A stretch of DNA of 17,413 nucleotides from Treponema sp. (GTDB lineage Bacteria > Spirochaetota > Spirochaetia > Treponematales > Breznakiellaceae). The DNA is taken from NCBI GenBank assembly GCA_031264395.1, contig JAISEB010000045.1, positions 1 through 17,413 of the forward strand, in the 5' to 3' direction. Every line of letters starts with the position of its first letter. Within the stretch, counting starts at the first letter, position 1. The translations under genes were made by a program, and so were the position numbers. Below are positions 1-6,592 of this stretch, piece by piece. A model generated the notes under the pieces. It was not told the DNA's origin and ran no database searches. It saw only the letters and a list, made by a program, of their open reading frames with translations.

Positions 1-189
1 CTTCTTCTCATTTAATTGACCCTGGGAAAAGCCCGGACGCGCTTGACAAAAGCTTTTGAATATGCCTGAATGAAAGGGCCGCATGAAGCGGCTTTCTTCC
101 CTGGGGATGAACTCCACGCATATTTTAACGCACGCCGCGAAAACCCGTCTTTACGGGATGTAGTGCGCCTGTCCTTTTGGGGGGAACGT
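1..189. other. leader region before larE, with a possible end of an upstream gene
   Basis: Positions 3-59 are open from the window edge on the plus strand and would end an upstream protein in SSHLIDPGKSPDALDKSF followed by TGA. This is too short to identify. The larE frame is also open back to an ATG at 70, directly after a TGA at 67-69. The extra 40 codons do not resemble LarE and have no clear ribosome binding site, so I leave them out of the gene. A TTGACA hexamer at 43-48 has no good -10 partner; the hexamer at 17-nt spacing is CTGAAT. I cannot assign a promoter here with confidence. Confidence 0.3.
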
Positions 190-1032
190 ATGACGCTTGA
201 TGAAAAATACCGGCGGCTTCTGGATCTGATAGCGGCAAAGGGGAGCGCCGCCGTCGCGTTTTCAGGCGGGGTGGACAGTTCCTTCCTCTGCCATGCCGCC
301 GCCGCCGCGCTGGGAAAAAACGCCGTCGCCATTACCATTGTGTCCCCCATGCTTCCGGCAAGCGAAATAAAGTGCGCCGCCGAAGTCGCCCGGCAGGTGG
401 GCATTGAGCACATCCTTGTAGAGGAACCGGTCATAGACAAAGAAGTCGCGGCGAATCCCCGCGACCGCTGTTATCACTGTAAAAAGCTGGAATTCGGCCG
501 CATACTCGAAGAGGCGCGGAAACGGGGCGTGCGCGCCGTGCTTGACGGCTCAAACGTTGACGATCTGGGGGATTACAGGCCCGGCCTGGCGGCGCTTGAA
601 GAACTTGGCGTCGCGAGCCCGCTCAGGGAGGCGGGCCTCGTCAAGGAAGAGATACGGGCCCTTTCAAGGCGCTTTAACCTTCCGACCTGGGACAAACCCG
701 CCTTCGCGTGCCTTGCCTCCCGCATTCCCTACGGCGAAGAGATAAACAGCGGGAAACTTTCCCGCATCGAAAAGGCCGAAGACGCCGTCCGCTCCTTCGG
801 TTTCCGCCAGTTCAGGGTGCGTTCCCACGGCGACATTGCCCGCATAGAAGTCGCCCCCGAAGAGCGGCGGAAATTTTTTGACGACCTCATGCTTGACGCC
901 GTTTCCCGCGCGGTTAAATCCGCGGGGTTTTTATACGCCGCCCTTGAGCTCGAGGGTTACGTCACAGGCAGCATGAACCGCGTGATACGGCGCGAAGCCC
1001 CTCCGGCGGCGGAAAAGGCGGGCGCCGTATGA
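190..1032 (+). CDS. larE: LarE, ATP-dependent sulfur insertase for the nickel-pincer cofactor
   Basis: LarE activates a carboxylate of the pyridinium dicarboxylate mononucleotide by adenylylation and converts it to a thiocarboxylate; it acts twice in NPN synthesis. The 280-residue protein carries the PP-loop SGGVDSS at residues 25-31, a DGSNVDD loop at 119-125, and the family segment WDKPAFACLASRIPYG at 167-182. C174 sits where the sulfur-donating or cluster-binding cysteine is found. A CYHC motif supplies C94 and C97. With C174 this makes the three-cysteine set of LarE proteins that carry a [4Fe-4S] cluster, unlike the single-cysteine sacrificial type. The ATG at 190 follows a G-rich ribosome binding site, and the length fits the family (about 276 residues). 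The stop overlaps the larC start as ATGA. Confidence 0.93.
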   Translation: MTLDEKYRRLLDLIAAKGSAAVAFSGGVDSSFLCHAAAAALGKNAVAITIVSPMLPASEIKCAAEVARQVGIEHILVEEPVIDKEVAANPRDRCYHCKKLEFGRILEEARKRGVRAVLDGSNVDDLGDYRPGLAALEELGVASPLREAGLVKEEIRALSRRFNLPTWDKPAFACLASRIPYGEEINSGKLSRIEKAEDAVRSFGFRQFRVRSHGDIARIEVAPEERRKFFDDLMLDAVSRAVKSAGFLYAALELEGYVTGSMNRVIRREAPPAAEKAGAV

Positions 1033-2420
1033 AGATCCTTCATTTTGACTGTTTTGCCGGTATTTCAGGCGACATGACCCTTGGCGCCCTTGTTGACGCG
1101 GGGGCGGACCCCGCCGCGCTTGTGCGCGAACTTGACAAACTCGGCCTTGAAGGCTGGAAACTGGAATTCCGCCGGGAAGAACGGAACGGGATCACCGGTA
1201 CCCGCGCCGTTGTGGATACGGGCGAAGAACACCCGGAACATGATCACGAGCATCATGAACATGAACATCACCATGAACACGAACATCACGAACATGAACA
1301 TCCCCATGAGCATGAACACGATCATCATGAACACGCCCACGACCATGATCATCACCATGAGCATGAGCATGAACACGATCACCACGGACACGGGCACGAG
1401 CATGCCCACCGCTCATGGAAAGATATTCGTGAACTTCTGGAGGCGTCCGGTTTGGGCGCGGGCGCGAAGAAGCGGGCGCTTGACATATTTTCCCGCGTGG
1501 CGGACGCCGAGTCCCTCGTGCACGGGGTTCCTGTTGACGAGGTTGCCTTTCACGAAGTTGGCGCGCTTGATTCCATCATAGACATCGCCGGCGCGGCTGT
1601 GTGCCTTGACATGCTTGCCCCCGGCTGTATTACCGCGAGTGAAATTGAGCTGGGCGGCGGCACGGTTACCTGCGCCCACGGTGTTCTGCCCGTGCCCGCC
1701 CCGGCGACGCAGCTTCTGGTCAGGGGGCTTCCCGTTAAAACGGGGGGCTTTAACAAGGAGATGACCACCCCCACGGGAGCCGCCATACTCGCCGCTTCCG
1801 TGGATCGTTTTATTGTTACCGGGGAAGGAAGCGGGATCTTCAGGGAAATTAAAACCGGGACCGGCATAGGGGCGCGGAAGATGGACAAGCCGAACATACT
1901 GCGCGTGTCCCTGCGGGAAAGCGCCGAAGACGCCGCCGGACAGTACGCGGAGCCGCTTGTCCTGCTTGAGGCGAACATAGACGACATGACAGGCGAGGCT
2001 CTGGGTTTTCTCATGGAACGCTTCTTTGACTCTGGCGCGCTTGACGCCGTGTTTGTTCCTGTTACGATGAAGAAGTCCCGGCCGGGGACGCTTGTTTCGG
2101 TTCTGGCCCGTCCTGAAAAAGCGGGCTCCCTCCGTGAATGTTTTTTCCGTTATTCCTCGACAATCGGGTTAAGGGAAATTCCCGTGAACCGTTTTTGTTT
2201 GAGGCGCGAGGAGCGGATCGTGCGCGGCGGTTTCGGGGAGGCGCGCGAAAAGCTTGTCTTTTCAGGCGGCGCTCCGGAACGTTCTTCCTCTTCCCCGGAT
2301 GGTGAAAAACCTTTCAGGTCCAAAATAGAATTTGAGGACAGGGCAAGGATAGCGAGGGAACGGCGCGTTTCGCTTGACCAGGCGGAGCGCATCATACGGG
2401 AAGAAAGCGGTGAACGGTAA
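1029..2420 (+). CDS. larC: LarC, CTP-dependent nickel insertion protein with a histidine-rich insert
   Basis: LarC inserts Ni into the dithiolated pyridinium mononucleotide to finish the NPN cofactor, using CTP. The 463-residue protein begins with the family signature MKILHFDCFAGISGDM. The catalytic LarC1 part continues after a His-rich insert (residues 68-127, 34 His), and the LarC2 part starts near EANIDDMTGEALG (315-326). In Lactiplantibacillus plantarum the two halves are joined by programmed frameshifting. Here they are one continuous frame and no shift is needed. The insert makes the protein about 40 residues longer than the roughly 420 usual for full-length LarC. The start overlaps larE by 4 nt, and the end overlaps the proposed larB start by 11 nt. 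Confidence 0.93.
   Translation: MKILHFDCFAGISGDMTLGALVDAGADPAALVRELDKLGLEGWKLEFRREERNGITGTRAVVDTGEEHPEHDHEHHEHEHHHEHEHHEHEHPHEHEHDHHEHAHDHDHHHEHEHEHDHHGHGHEHAHRSWKDIRELLEASGLGAGAKKRALDIFSRVADAESLVHGVPVDEVAFHEVGALDSIIDIAGAAVCLDMLAPGCITASEIELGGGTVTCAHGVLPVPAPATQLLVRGLPVKTGGFNKEMTTPTGAAILAASVDRFIVTGEGSGIFREIKTGTGIGARKMDKPNILRVSLRESAEDAAGQYAEPLVLLEANIDDMTGEALGFLMERFFDSGALDAVFVPVTMKKSRPGTLVSVLARPEKAGSLRECFFRYSSTIGLREIPVNRFCLRREERIVRGGFGEAREKLVFSGGAPERSSSSPDGEKPFRSKIEFEDRARIARERRVSLDQAERIIREESGER
1230..1409 (+). repeat. His/Glu/Asp-rich low-complexity tract inside larC
   Basis: This in-frame tract encodes residues 68-127 of LarC. It contains 34 histidines separated mostly by Glu and Asp, built from degenerate CAT-GAA, CAC-GAA and CAT-CAC steps. 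Similar His-rich stretches occur in nickel-handling proteins such as UreE, HypB and some LarC proteins, where they bind or buffer nickel. The repeat units are imperfect, so slippage-driven length change between strains is plausible. The sequence explains the long hydrophobic-looking ORFs on the opposite strand, which I regard as shadows. Confidence 0.9.
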
Positions 2421-3090
2421 GGGCCCGGAGGATCGCGAGGACGATCTTGGTTTTGCCGTCATAGACACAAGCCGCGGGGAGAGGACGGGCTGTCCCGAGG
2501 TGGTGTACTGCGAAGGCAAGACGGCGGAGCATACCGAGGCGATCATGGCCCGCATGAGGGAAAAGGGAATCCCCGTGCTGGGAACGCGCGTTTCCCCCGA
2601 TCTCGCGGAGCGCCTTGCGGGCCGCTTTCCCGGCGCCGAATACGACGGGCTTGCCAGGACCTTTTCCATAGGCGGCCGGGGCGGAAGCGGGGAAGGGCTC
2701 GTCGCCGTGGCCGCCGCCGGTACGTCGGATCTTCCCGCCGCCCGCGAGGCATTGCAGACCGCGCGTTTTTACGGTTCCCGCGCGGAACTGTACTGCGACA
2801 TAGGCGTGGCCGGCATACACCGGCTGTTCAGGCGGCTTCCCGAGATACGGAAGGCGCGGGTGATCATCGCCGCCGCCGGCATGGAAGGGGCCCTTGCGGG
2901 GGTCATCGCCGGTCTTGTGACGGTCCCGGTAATCGCCCTTCCCACAAGCGTCGGCTACGGGGCTTCCTTCGGCGGGCTTTCGGCGCTTCTGGGCATGCTC
3001 ACGTCCTGCGCGCCGGGTATTTCCGTGGTGAACATCGACAACGGTTTCGGCGCGGGTTATCAGGCGAATCTGATAAACCGCCTCAAATAG
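2410..3090 (+). CDS. larB: LarB, nicotinic acid adenine dinucleotide carboxylase/hydrolase
   Basis: LarB carboxylates C5 of the pyridinium ring of nicotinic acid adenine dinucleotide and cleaves the phosphoanhydride, giving the pyridinium-3,5-dicarboxylate mononucleotide used by LarE. Family blocks visible are LGFAVIDTSRGERTGCPEVVYCEGK, a RFYGSRAELYCDIGVAGIHR segment, and the C-terminal SCAPGISVVNIDNGFGAG, whose cysteine (C200) matches the Cys that attacks the pyridine ring in L. plantarum LarB (C221). The C-terminal part is PurE-like. I chose the GTG at 2410 because it overlaps the larC stop and places the conserved LGFA block near the N terminus. An ATG at 2374 is also in frame but adds residues unlike the family. 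At 226 residues it is about 20 shorter than L. plantarum LarB, all at the N terminus. Confidence 0.9.
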   Translation: MNGKGPEDREDDLGFAVIDTSRGERTGCPEVVYCEGKTAEHTEAIMARMREKGIPVLGTRVSPDLAERLAGRFPGAEYDGLARTFSIGGRGGSGEGLVAVAAAGTSDLPAAREALQTARFYGSRAELYCDIGVAGIHRLFRRLPEIRKARVIIAAAGMEGALAGVIAGLVTVPVIALPTSVGYGASFGGLSALLGMLTSCAPGISVVNIDNGFGAGYQANLINRLK

Positions 3091-3126
3091 AGTCTGTCCG
3101 TAATGCAGACACATTACGGACAGACT
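3091..3126 (+). promoter_or_regulatory. perfect 15-bp hairpin between larB and the nickel importer
   Basis: AGTCTGTCCGTAATG (3091-3105) pairs with CATTACGGACAGACT (3112-3126) with no mismatch, around a 6-nt loop CAGACA. It begins on the first base after the larB stop and ends 9 nt before the AGGAGG ribosome binding site of cbiM. No T-run follows, so it is not a normal intrinsic terminator. The loop also carries CAGAC, able to pair with GTCTG at 3092-3096, so a smaller alternative hairpin is possible. Candidate roles are a metal-responsive operator (a palindrome read as DNA), an mRNA processing or stability element, or a translational switch for cbiM. The pairing is certain; the role is inferred. 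Confidence 0.6.
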
Positions 3127-3148
3127 AACAAAGACAGGAGGAATCATT

Positions 3149-4171
3149 ATGCACATGGCTGATGCGTTGCTTTCCCCCGCCGTGGGCGGGGTAATGACCG
3201 CGGTAAGCGCCTACGCCATAGGGTACGGGGTAAAACGGATAGCGGGGGACAGGCTCGACGAAAAGAAGATCCCCATGATGGCCGTTTCGGGCGCTTTTGT
3301 TTTTGCCGCCCAGATGATCAACTTTACCATTCCGGGCACCGGCTCAAGCGGGCACATCGGAGGCGGCGTACTGCTTGCCGCCCTTCTGGGTCCCTTCCCG
3401 GCGCTTCTTACCCTGGCTTCGGTGCTCCTTATCCAGTGCCTTTTCTTTGCCGACGGCGGGCTTTTGGCTTACGGCTGCAATGTCTTTAACATGGGAGTCG
3501 TTGCCTGCTGCTTTGCGTATACGCTGGTTTACAGGCCCATCGTCAAAAGGGGAATCACGAAAAAGCGGCTGATCGCCGCGTCCGTTGCCGCGTCGATCGC
3601 CGGGCTCGAGGCCGGCGCTTTCTGCGTGGTGCTTGAAACGGTTCTTTCACGGGTTGCCGAACTTCCCTTCGGCGTCTTTGTTCTCCTGATGCAGCCCATA
3701 CACCTTGCCATAGGTCTTGTGGAAGGGCTTGTCACCGCCGCGGTTCTCTGCTATGTCCGGCAGGTAAGGCCCGAGGTGCTCGACAGCCCGCTTGAAAACA
3801 CGCATATCGCGGCGGGCGTTCCCATGCGCGCCGTAATAGCGGGCTTTGTTGTCCTCGCGCTTGTTTCAGGCGGTTTTCTTTCTATCTTTGCCTCCGCCTA
3901 TCCTGACGGCCTTGAATGGTCGATGGAGAAGACGGCGGGAACGGCCGGGCTTGAAAGGGAAGGCCCCGTGTACGAGGCGGCGGAAAGGGCCGTTGAAACA
4001 ACGGCGTTCCTTCCCGGTTACGGGCTGCCCGGCGAGGATTCCGGGGGTGCCGCGGGAACCGCGCTTGCCGGTATTGCCGGAAGCGTTATCACCGTGATTC
4101 TCGCGGGAGGGGCGGGCCTTGCCATCCACGCGGCGCGGAGGTCCAGGACCGGCAAAGCCGCGGCCCCGTGA
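3149..4171 (+). CDS. cbiM: CbiM/NikMN-type nickel (or cobalt) transporter substrate-binding membrane subunit
   Basis: This is the metal-binding S component of an energy-coupling-factor importer in the cytoplasmic membrane. The 340-residue protein starts MHMADALLSP, giving the His2 ligand typical of CbiM/NikM. It continues with GTGSSGHIGGG (63-73), a further conserved His, and several membrane segments through about residue 205. A C-terminal extension has a further membrane segment (227-250), the CbiN/NikN-like motif PDGLEW (252-257), and a last membrane segment (303-327), so N is fused to M. The ATG follows AGGAGG by 7 nt. Its place directly behind larECB points to Ni2+ as substrate, equivalent to LarMN of L. 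plantarum, but cobalt cannot be excluded from sequence alone. Confidence 0.9.
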   Translation: MHMADALLSPAVGGVMTAVSAYAIGYGVKRIAGDRLDEKKIPMMAVSGAFVFAAQMINFTIPGTGSSGHIGGGVLLAALLGPFPALLTLASVLLIQCLFFADGGLLAYGCNVFNMGVVACCFAYTLVYRPIVKRGITKKRLIAASVAASIAGLEAGAFCVVLETVLSRVAELPFGVFVLLMQPIHLAIGLVEGLVTAAVLCYVRQVRPEVLDSPLENTHIAAGVPMRAVIAGFVVLALVSGGFLSIFASAYPDGLEWSMEKTAGTAGLEREGPVYEAAERAVETTAFLPGYGLPGEDSGGAAGTALAGIAGSVITVILAGGAGLAIHAARRSRTGKAAAP

Positions 4172-4176
4172 TCTTT

Positions 4177-4212
4177 GCGAACCTTTGGTTCGCGGCTAAT
4201 CGAAGATTGGCT
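4177..4212 (+). promoter_or_regulatory. two tandem hairpins directly before the cbiQ ribosome binding site
   Basis: GCGAACC (4177-4183) pairs with GGTTCGC (4187-4193) around TTT. Immediately after, GCTAATC (4195-4201) pairs with GATTGGC (4205-4211) around GAA, with one G-U pair; a further G-U pair at 4194/4212 is possible. Both sit between the cbiM stop and the GAAGGAG at 4214-4220. There is no T-run, so I do not call a terminator. They may set the ratio of the M and Q subunits, block RNA decay, or simply be intergenic debris. The structures are plausible by pairing only. Confidence 0.4.
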
Positions 4213-4213
4213 T

Positions 4214-4220
4214 GAAGGAG
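4214..4220 (+). promoter_or_regulatory. ribosome binding site that points to a non-AUG start for cbiQ
   Basis: GAAGGAG lies 7 nt before an ATT codon (4228) that is in frame with cbiQ. The first ATG of the frame is far downstream at 4279 and has no comparable site before it. The in-frame TGA at 4213-4215 limits any extension, and no ATG, GTG or TTG lies in frame between that stop and 4279. Confidence 0.5.
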
Positions 4221-4227
4221 TTTTGGA

Positions 4228-5049
4228 ATTTCACTGTACCATAAAATCCGGGGGCTGGATCACATAGAGCGCCTTGCCATGGGCAGCACGCCGGTTCACC
4301 GCCTGCATCCCCTCGCGAAGATCGTGGCGACCGCCGTCTATGTGACGGCGGTGATTTCCTTTCCCCCCCGGAACATAAGCGGCCTTATGCCTTTCTGCTT
4401 TTTTCCCGCCGTGATGATGGCCCTGTCGGGAACCCCCGCGGGGCCGCTTTTTTCACGTTTTCTTTTGGCGCTGCCCTTTTCCGTGATGGGCGGCTTGAGC
4501 AGCCTTATCCTGCTCAGGGAAGGCGTCTTTACGCTGGGAGGCTTTACCGTAACGGCGGGCATGCTTTCGGCCTTTTCAATACTTCTTAAAACTTTTTTTA
4601 CCGTCATGGCGGTGCTTGTTCTTGCCGCCGCTACTCCCTTTACCGAAATTCCCCCGGCGCTTGCCTCGGCCGGCCTTCCCCCCGTGCTGGGCCTTCAGTT
4701 TGTCATGACATGGCGCTACCTTTCCGTGCTGCTTGCCGAGGCCGCCTCCATGAACACCGCCTACACGCTGAGGTCCTCCGGCCAAAAGGGAATTAAAATG
4801 GGGGATATGGGGAGCTTTCTGGGGCAGCTTCTTCTCCGCAGTTTTGACAGGGCCGGGCGGGTATACGGGGCAATGAAGTGCAGGGGCTTTGACGGAAATT
4901 TTCACGGGAGCCGCTTCCGCCGCATGGGCGTTTCCGATTGCCTTTTTATTCTTGCCGTTTCCGCCTTTTCGGCGTGTTTCAGGTTTGTCAACGCCGGCCT
5001 TTTTCTGGGCCGTCTTTTTTCCCTTGTCATGCGGGGTATAGTCCGGTGA
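4228..5049 (+). CDS. cbiQ: CbiQ/NikQ, transmembrane coupling subunit of the nickel importer (proposed ATT start)
   Basis: This is the T component that links the ATPase to the CbiM metal-binding subunit. About five hydrophobic segments are visible, and AMKCRGF near the C terminus matches the Ala-x-x-x-Arg-Gly coupling motif of the EcfT/CbiQ family. From the first ATG (4279) the protein is 256 residues and starts at GSTPVHRLHPLAK. However, the 17 codons before it read ISLYHKIRGLDHIERLA, which resembles the usual CbiQ N terminus (a short stretch with Leu-Asp-Arg before the His/Pro-rich part). A good ribosome binding site lies 7 nt before the ATT at 4228; CTG at 4234 is the other option. I therefore propose 4228, with 4279 as the conservative start. 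The stop overlaps cbiO as GTGA. Confidence 0.87.
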   Translation: MSLYHKIRGLDHIERLAMGSTPVHRLHPLAKIVATAVYVTAVISFPPRNISGLMPFCFFPAVMMALSGTPAGPLFSRFLLALPFSVMGGLSSLILLREGVFTLGGFTVTAGMLSAFSILLKTFFTVMAVLVLAAATPFTEIPPALASAGLPPVLGLQFVMTWRYLSVLLAEAASMNTAYTLRSSGQKGIKMGDMGSFLGQLLLRSFDRAGRVYGAMKCRGFDGNFHGSRFRRMGVSDCLFILAVSAFSACFRFVNAGLFLGRLFSLVMRGIVR

Positions 5050-5771
5050 CGGAAGGGGGGGCCGGGGAAATCATCAGGGCCGAAGGGCTTGCGGCGGCGT
5101 ACGGCGGGCGGGACGGGAAGCCGGCCCTTCTGGACATTAGTTTCAAGGCGGACGCCGGTGAACGAATAGCCCTTATGGGGGCCAACGGGGCCGGAAAATC
5201 GACGCTTCTCTTTGTCCTCTCGGGGGTCATTCCGCCTCTTGAAGGTTCCCTTGCCGTAAACGGAATTCCTGTTGACGGGAAGAACCTGCGGGAGTTAAGA
5301 AAGACCGCCGGTCTTGTGTTTCAGAATCCCGATGATCAGATATTCATGCCTACCGTCGAGGACGACGTTTCCTTCGGCCCGCGTAATTACGGCGCGGGCG
5401 GGGAAGAAACGGGGGAGCGCGTACGGAAGACCCTTGAGGCGCTGGGCATAGGGAATCTCGCGAAACGGCTTGCCCATCATCTTTCCGGGGGGGAAAAGCG
5501 GCTCGTGGCCCTGGCCGGAATACTCGTCATGGAACCGGCCCTGCTTCTTCTTGACGAGCCTTTGGCCTTTCTTGATACCGCCGCCCGGAGGAGGCTCCTT
5601 GCCGTCCTTTCGGGCCTTTCCCAGACCATGATCATCGCTACCCATGACGCGGATCTTGCCCGTACCCTCTGCCGCCGCTGCATACTGCTGCAAGCGGGCC
5701 GCATCCGCGCCGACGGCCCCGTGGACCAGGTGCTTGCCGACGGGGCGCGCCTTGAGGAGTGGGGGCTTTAA
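5046..5771 (+). CDS. cbiO: CbiO/NikO, ATPase subunit of the nickel importer
   Basis: This ABC ATPase powers the CbiMQO-type importer from the cytoplasmic face. The 241-residue protein has Walker A GANGAGKS (45-52), the Q-loop in VFQNPDDQIF with Q93, the signature LSGGE (146-150), Walker B LLLLDEP (D170, E171) and the switch His in IIATHD (H200). NPDDQIF is typical of ECF and CbiO ATPases. I chose the GTG at 5046, which overlaps the cbiQ stop by 4 nt. The frame runs further upstream to an ATG at 4938, but that would lie inside cbiQ and adds no ABC sequence. It ends 2 nt before the next gene. Confidence 0.92.
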   Translation: MTEGGAGEIIRAEGLAAAYGGRDGKPALLDISFKADAGERIALMGANGAGKSTLLFVLSGVIPPLEGSLAVNGIPVDGKNLRELRKTAGLVFQNPDDQIFMPTVEDDVSFGPRNYGAGGEETGERVRKTLEALGIGNLAKRLAHHLSGGEKRLVALAGILVMEPALLLLDEPLAFLDTAARRRLLAVLSGLSQTMIIATHDADLARTLCRRCILLQAGRIRADGPVDQVLADGARLEEWGL

Positions 5772-5773
5772 GG

Positions 5774-6592
5774 ATGCTCACGGACGCCCACTGCCATCCC
5801 TTTGATCTTGCGAAACTGGATGCTTCCTCGGAGGCACAAAGGCGGGGCGGGGTGCTCTGCGCGGCAAGTTCCTGGAACGTGGAGCAGTTTGAGTACCATG
5901 AAAAAATATGCCGGGATTTTCCCCTTGTTCCCTGTTTTGCCGTTCATCCCCAGCTTCCCGCCGCCGCGGCGTGCGGAAGGGAAAAGGCGGCGCTCATTCG
6001 GGAGGGCCTTGAACTGCTTGAAAGGCTCGTCTCGGAAAAAAGGCCCGGCGCGGTGGGGGAGACGGGTTTTGATCTGTACGGCGCCGCCATGAAGGAGACG
6101 GAAAAGATACAGGACGGCCTCTTTGAAGAACACCTTTCGGCCGCGCTGCGGGGGGATCTTCCCCTTGTGCTCCACGTGCGCAGGGCCATGCACAAGGTGT
6201 TCGCCCATGCCTCAAGGCTTAAAAAATGCCGCGCCGTCATTTTTCATTCCTGGCCGGGGACTGTGGGGGAAGGGGAAGCCCTTCTCAGGCGGGGGATAAA
6301 CGCCTATTTTTCCTTCGGGACCTCCGTCCTGCTTAACCACAAAGAGGCGATGCTTTCCTGCGCCTCGTTTCCTTCCGAACGGCTGCTCGCGGAAACGGAC
6401 GCCCCCTACCAGAGCCCGCGCGGAAGACCTTTTTCGTCCTGGGCGGATCTTCCCGGCATTCTCGCGGCAATCGCGGCGCTGCGCTCCGGGGCCGGGAAAA
6501 AAGAGGCGTCCCCCGAAATCATAACGGAGGAAAATTTCAGGCGGGCCTTTGAGGGGGCGTTTACTTTGCCGCCGGATCATAAGGAAAAATGA
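5774..6592 (+). CDS. TatD-family metal-dependent hydrolase (putative DNase)
   Basis: Members are cytoplasmic TIM-barrel metal hydrolases, several with DNase or exonuclease activity. The 272-residue protein starts MLTDAHCHPF and shows the metal-binding DAHCH (D4, H6, H8), GETGFD with E96, LVLHVRRA with H134, VIFHSW with H158 and AETDAPYQSPRGRP with D209, the full ligand set of the family. I prefer ATG 5774 to a GTG at 5759 because it puts the DxHxH motif at the expected place. It lies 2 nt behind cbiO, so it is probably cotranscribed with the nickel genes. No functional link to nickel is evident. The exact substrate cannot be told, so I assign no gene symbol. Confidence 0.87.
   Translation: MLTDAHCHPFDLAKLDASSEAQRRGGVLCAASSWNVEQFEYHEKICRDFPLVPCFAVHPQLPAAAACGREKAALIREGLELLERLVSEKRPGAVGETGFDLYGAAMKETEKIQDGLFEEHLSAALRGDLPLVLHVRRAMHKVFAHASRLKKCRAVIFHSWPGTVGEGEALLRRGINAYFSFGTSVLLNHKEAMLSCASFPSERLLAETDAPYQSPRGRPFSSWADLPGILAAIAALRSGAGKKEASPEIITEENFRRAFEGAFTLPPDHKEK

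Noticed and set aside
43..71. Promoter with TTGACA before larE
   Set aside because: The hexamer 17 nt downstream (CTGAAT) is a poor -10, so I do not list it as a promoter.
70..189. 40-codon N-terminal extension of LarE
   Set aside because: It does not look like LarE, has no clear ribosome site, and the 280-residue form from 190 matches the family length.
1065..1409. Met/Val/Phe-rich ORF on the minus strand opposite larC, looking like a membrane protein
   Set aside because: It is the complement of the His-rich CAT/CAC repeats of larC. It has no ribosome site and no family similarity.
1230..1409. Short repeated units that might be read as a CRISPR-like or tandem repeat array
   Set aside because: The units are codon-level steps of a coding His-rich tract, with no regular repeat and spacer.
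3091..3126. Intrinsic terminator after larB
   Set aside because: The stem is perfect but no T-run follows, and cbiM continues on the same strand 22 nt later.
2392..3156. 254-codon ORF on the minus strand opposite larB
   Set aside because: No recognisable domain, and larB in the other strand explains the sequence.
4938..5045. N-terminal extension of CbiO from an upstream ATG
   Set aside because: It lies inside cbiQ and encodes Cys/Phe/Pro-rich residues unlike an ABC ATPase; the GTG at 5046 overlaps the cbiQ stop neatly.
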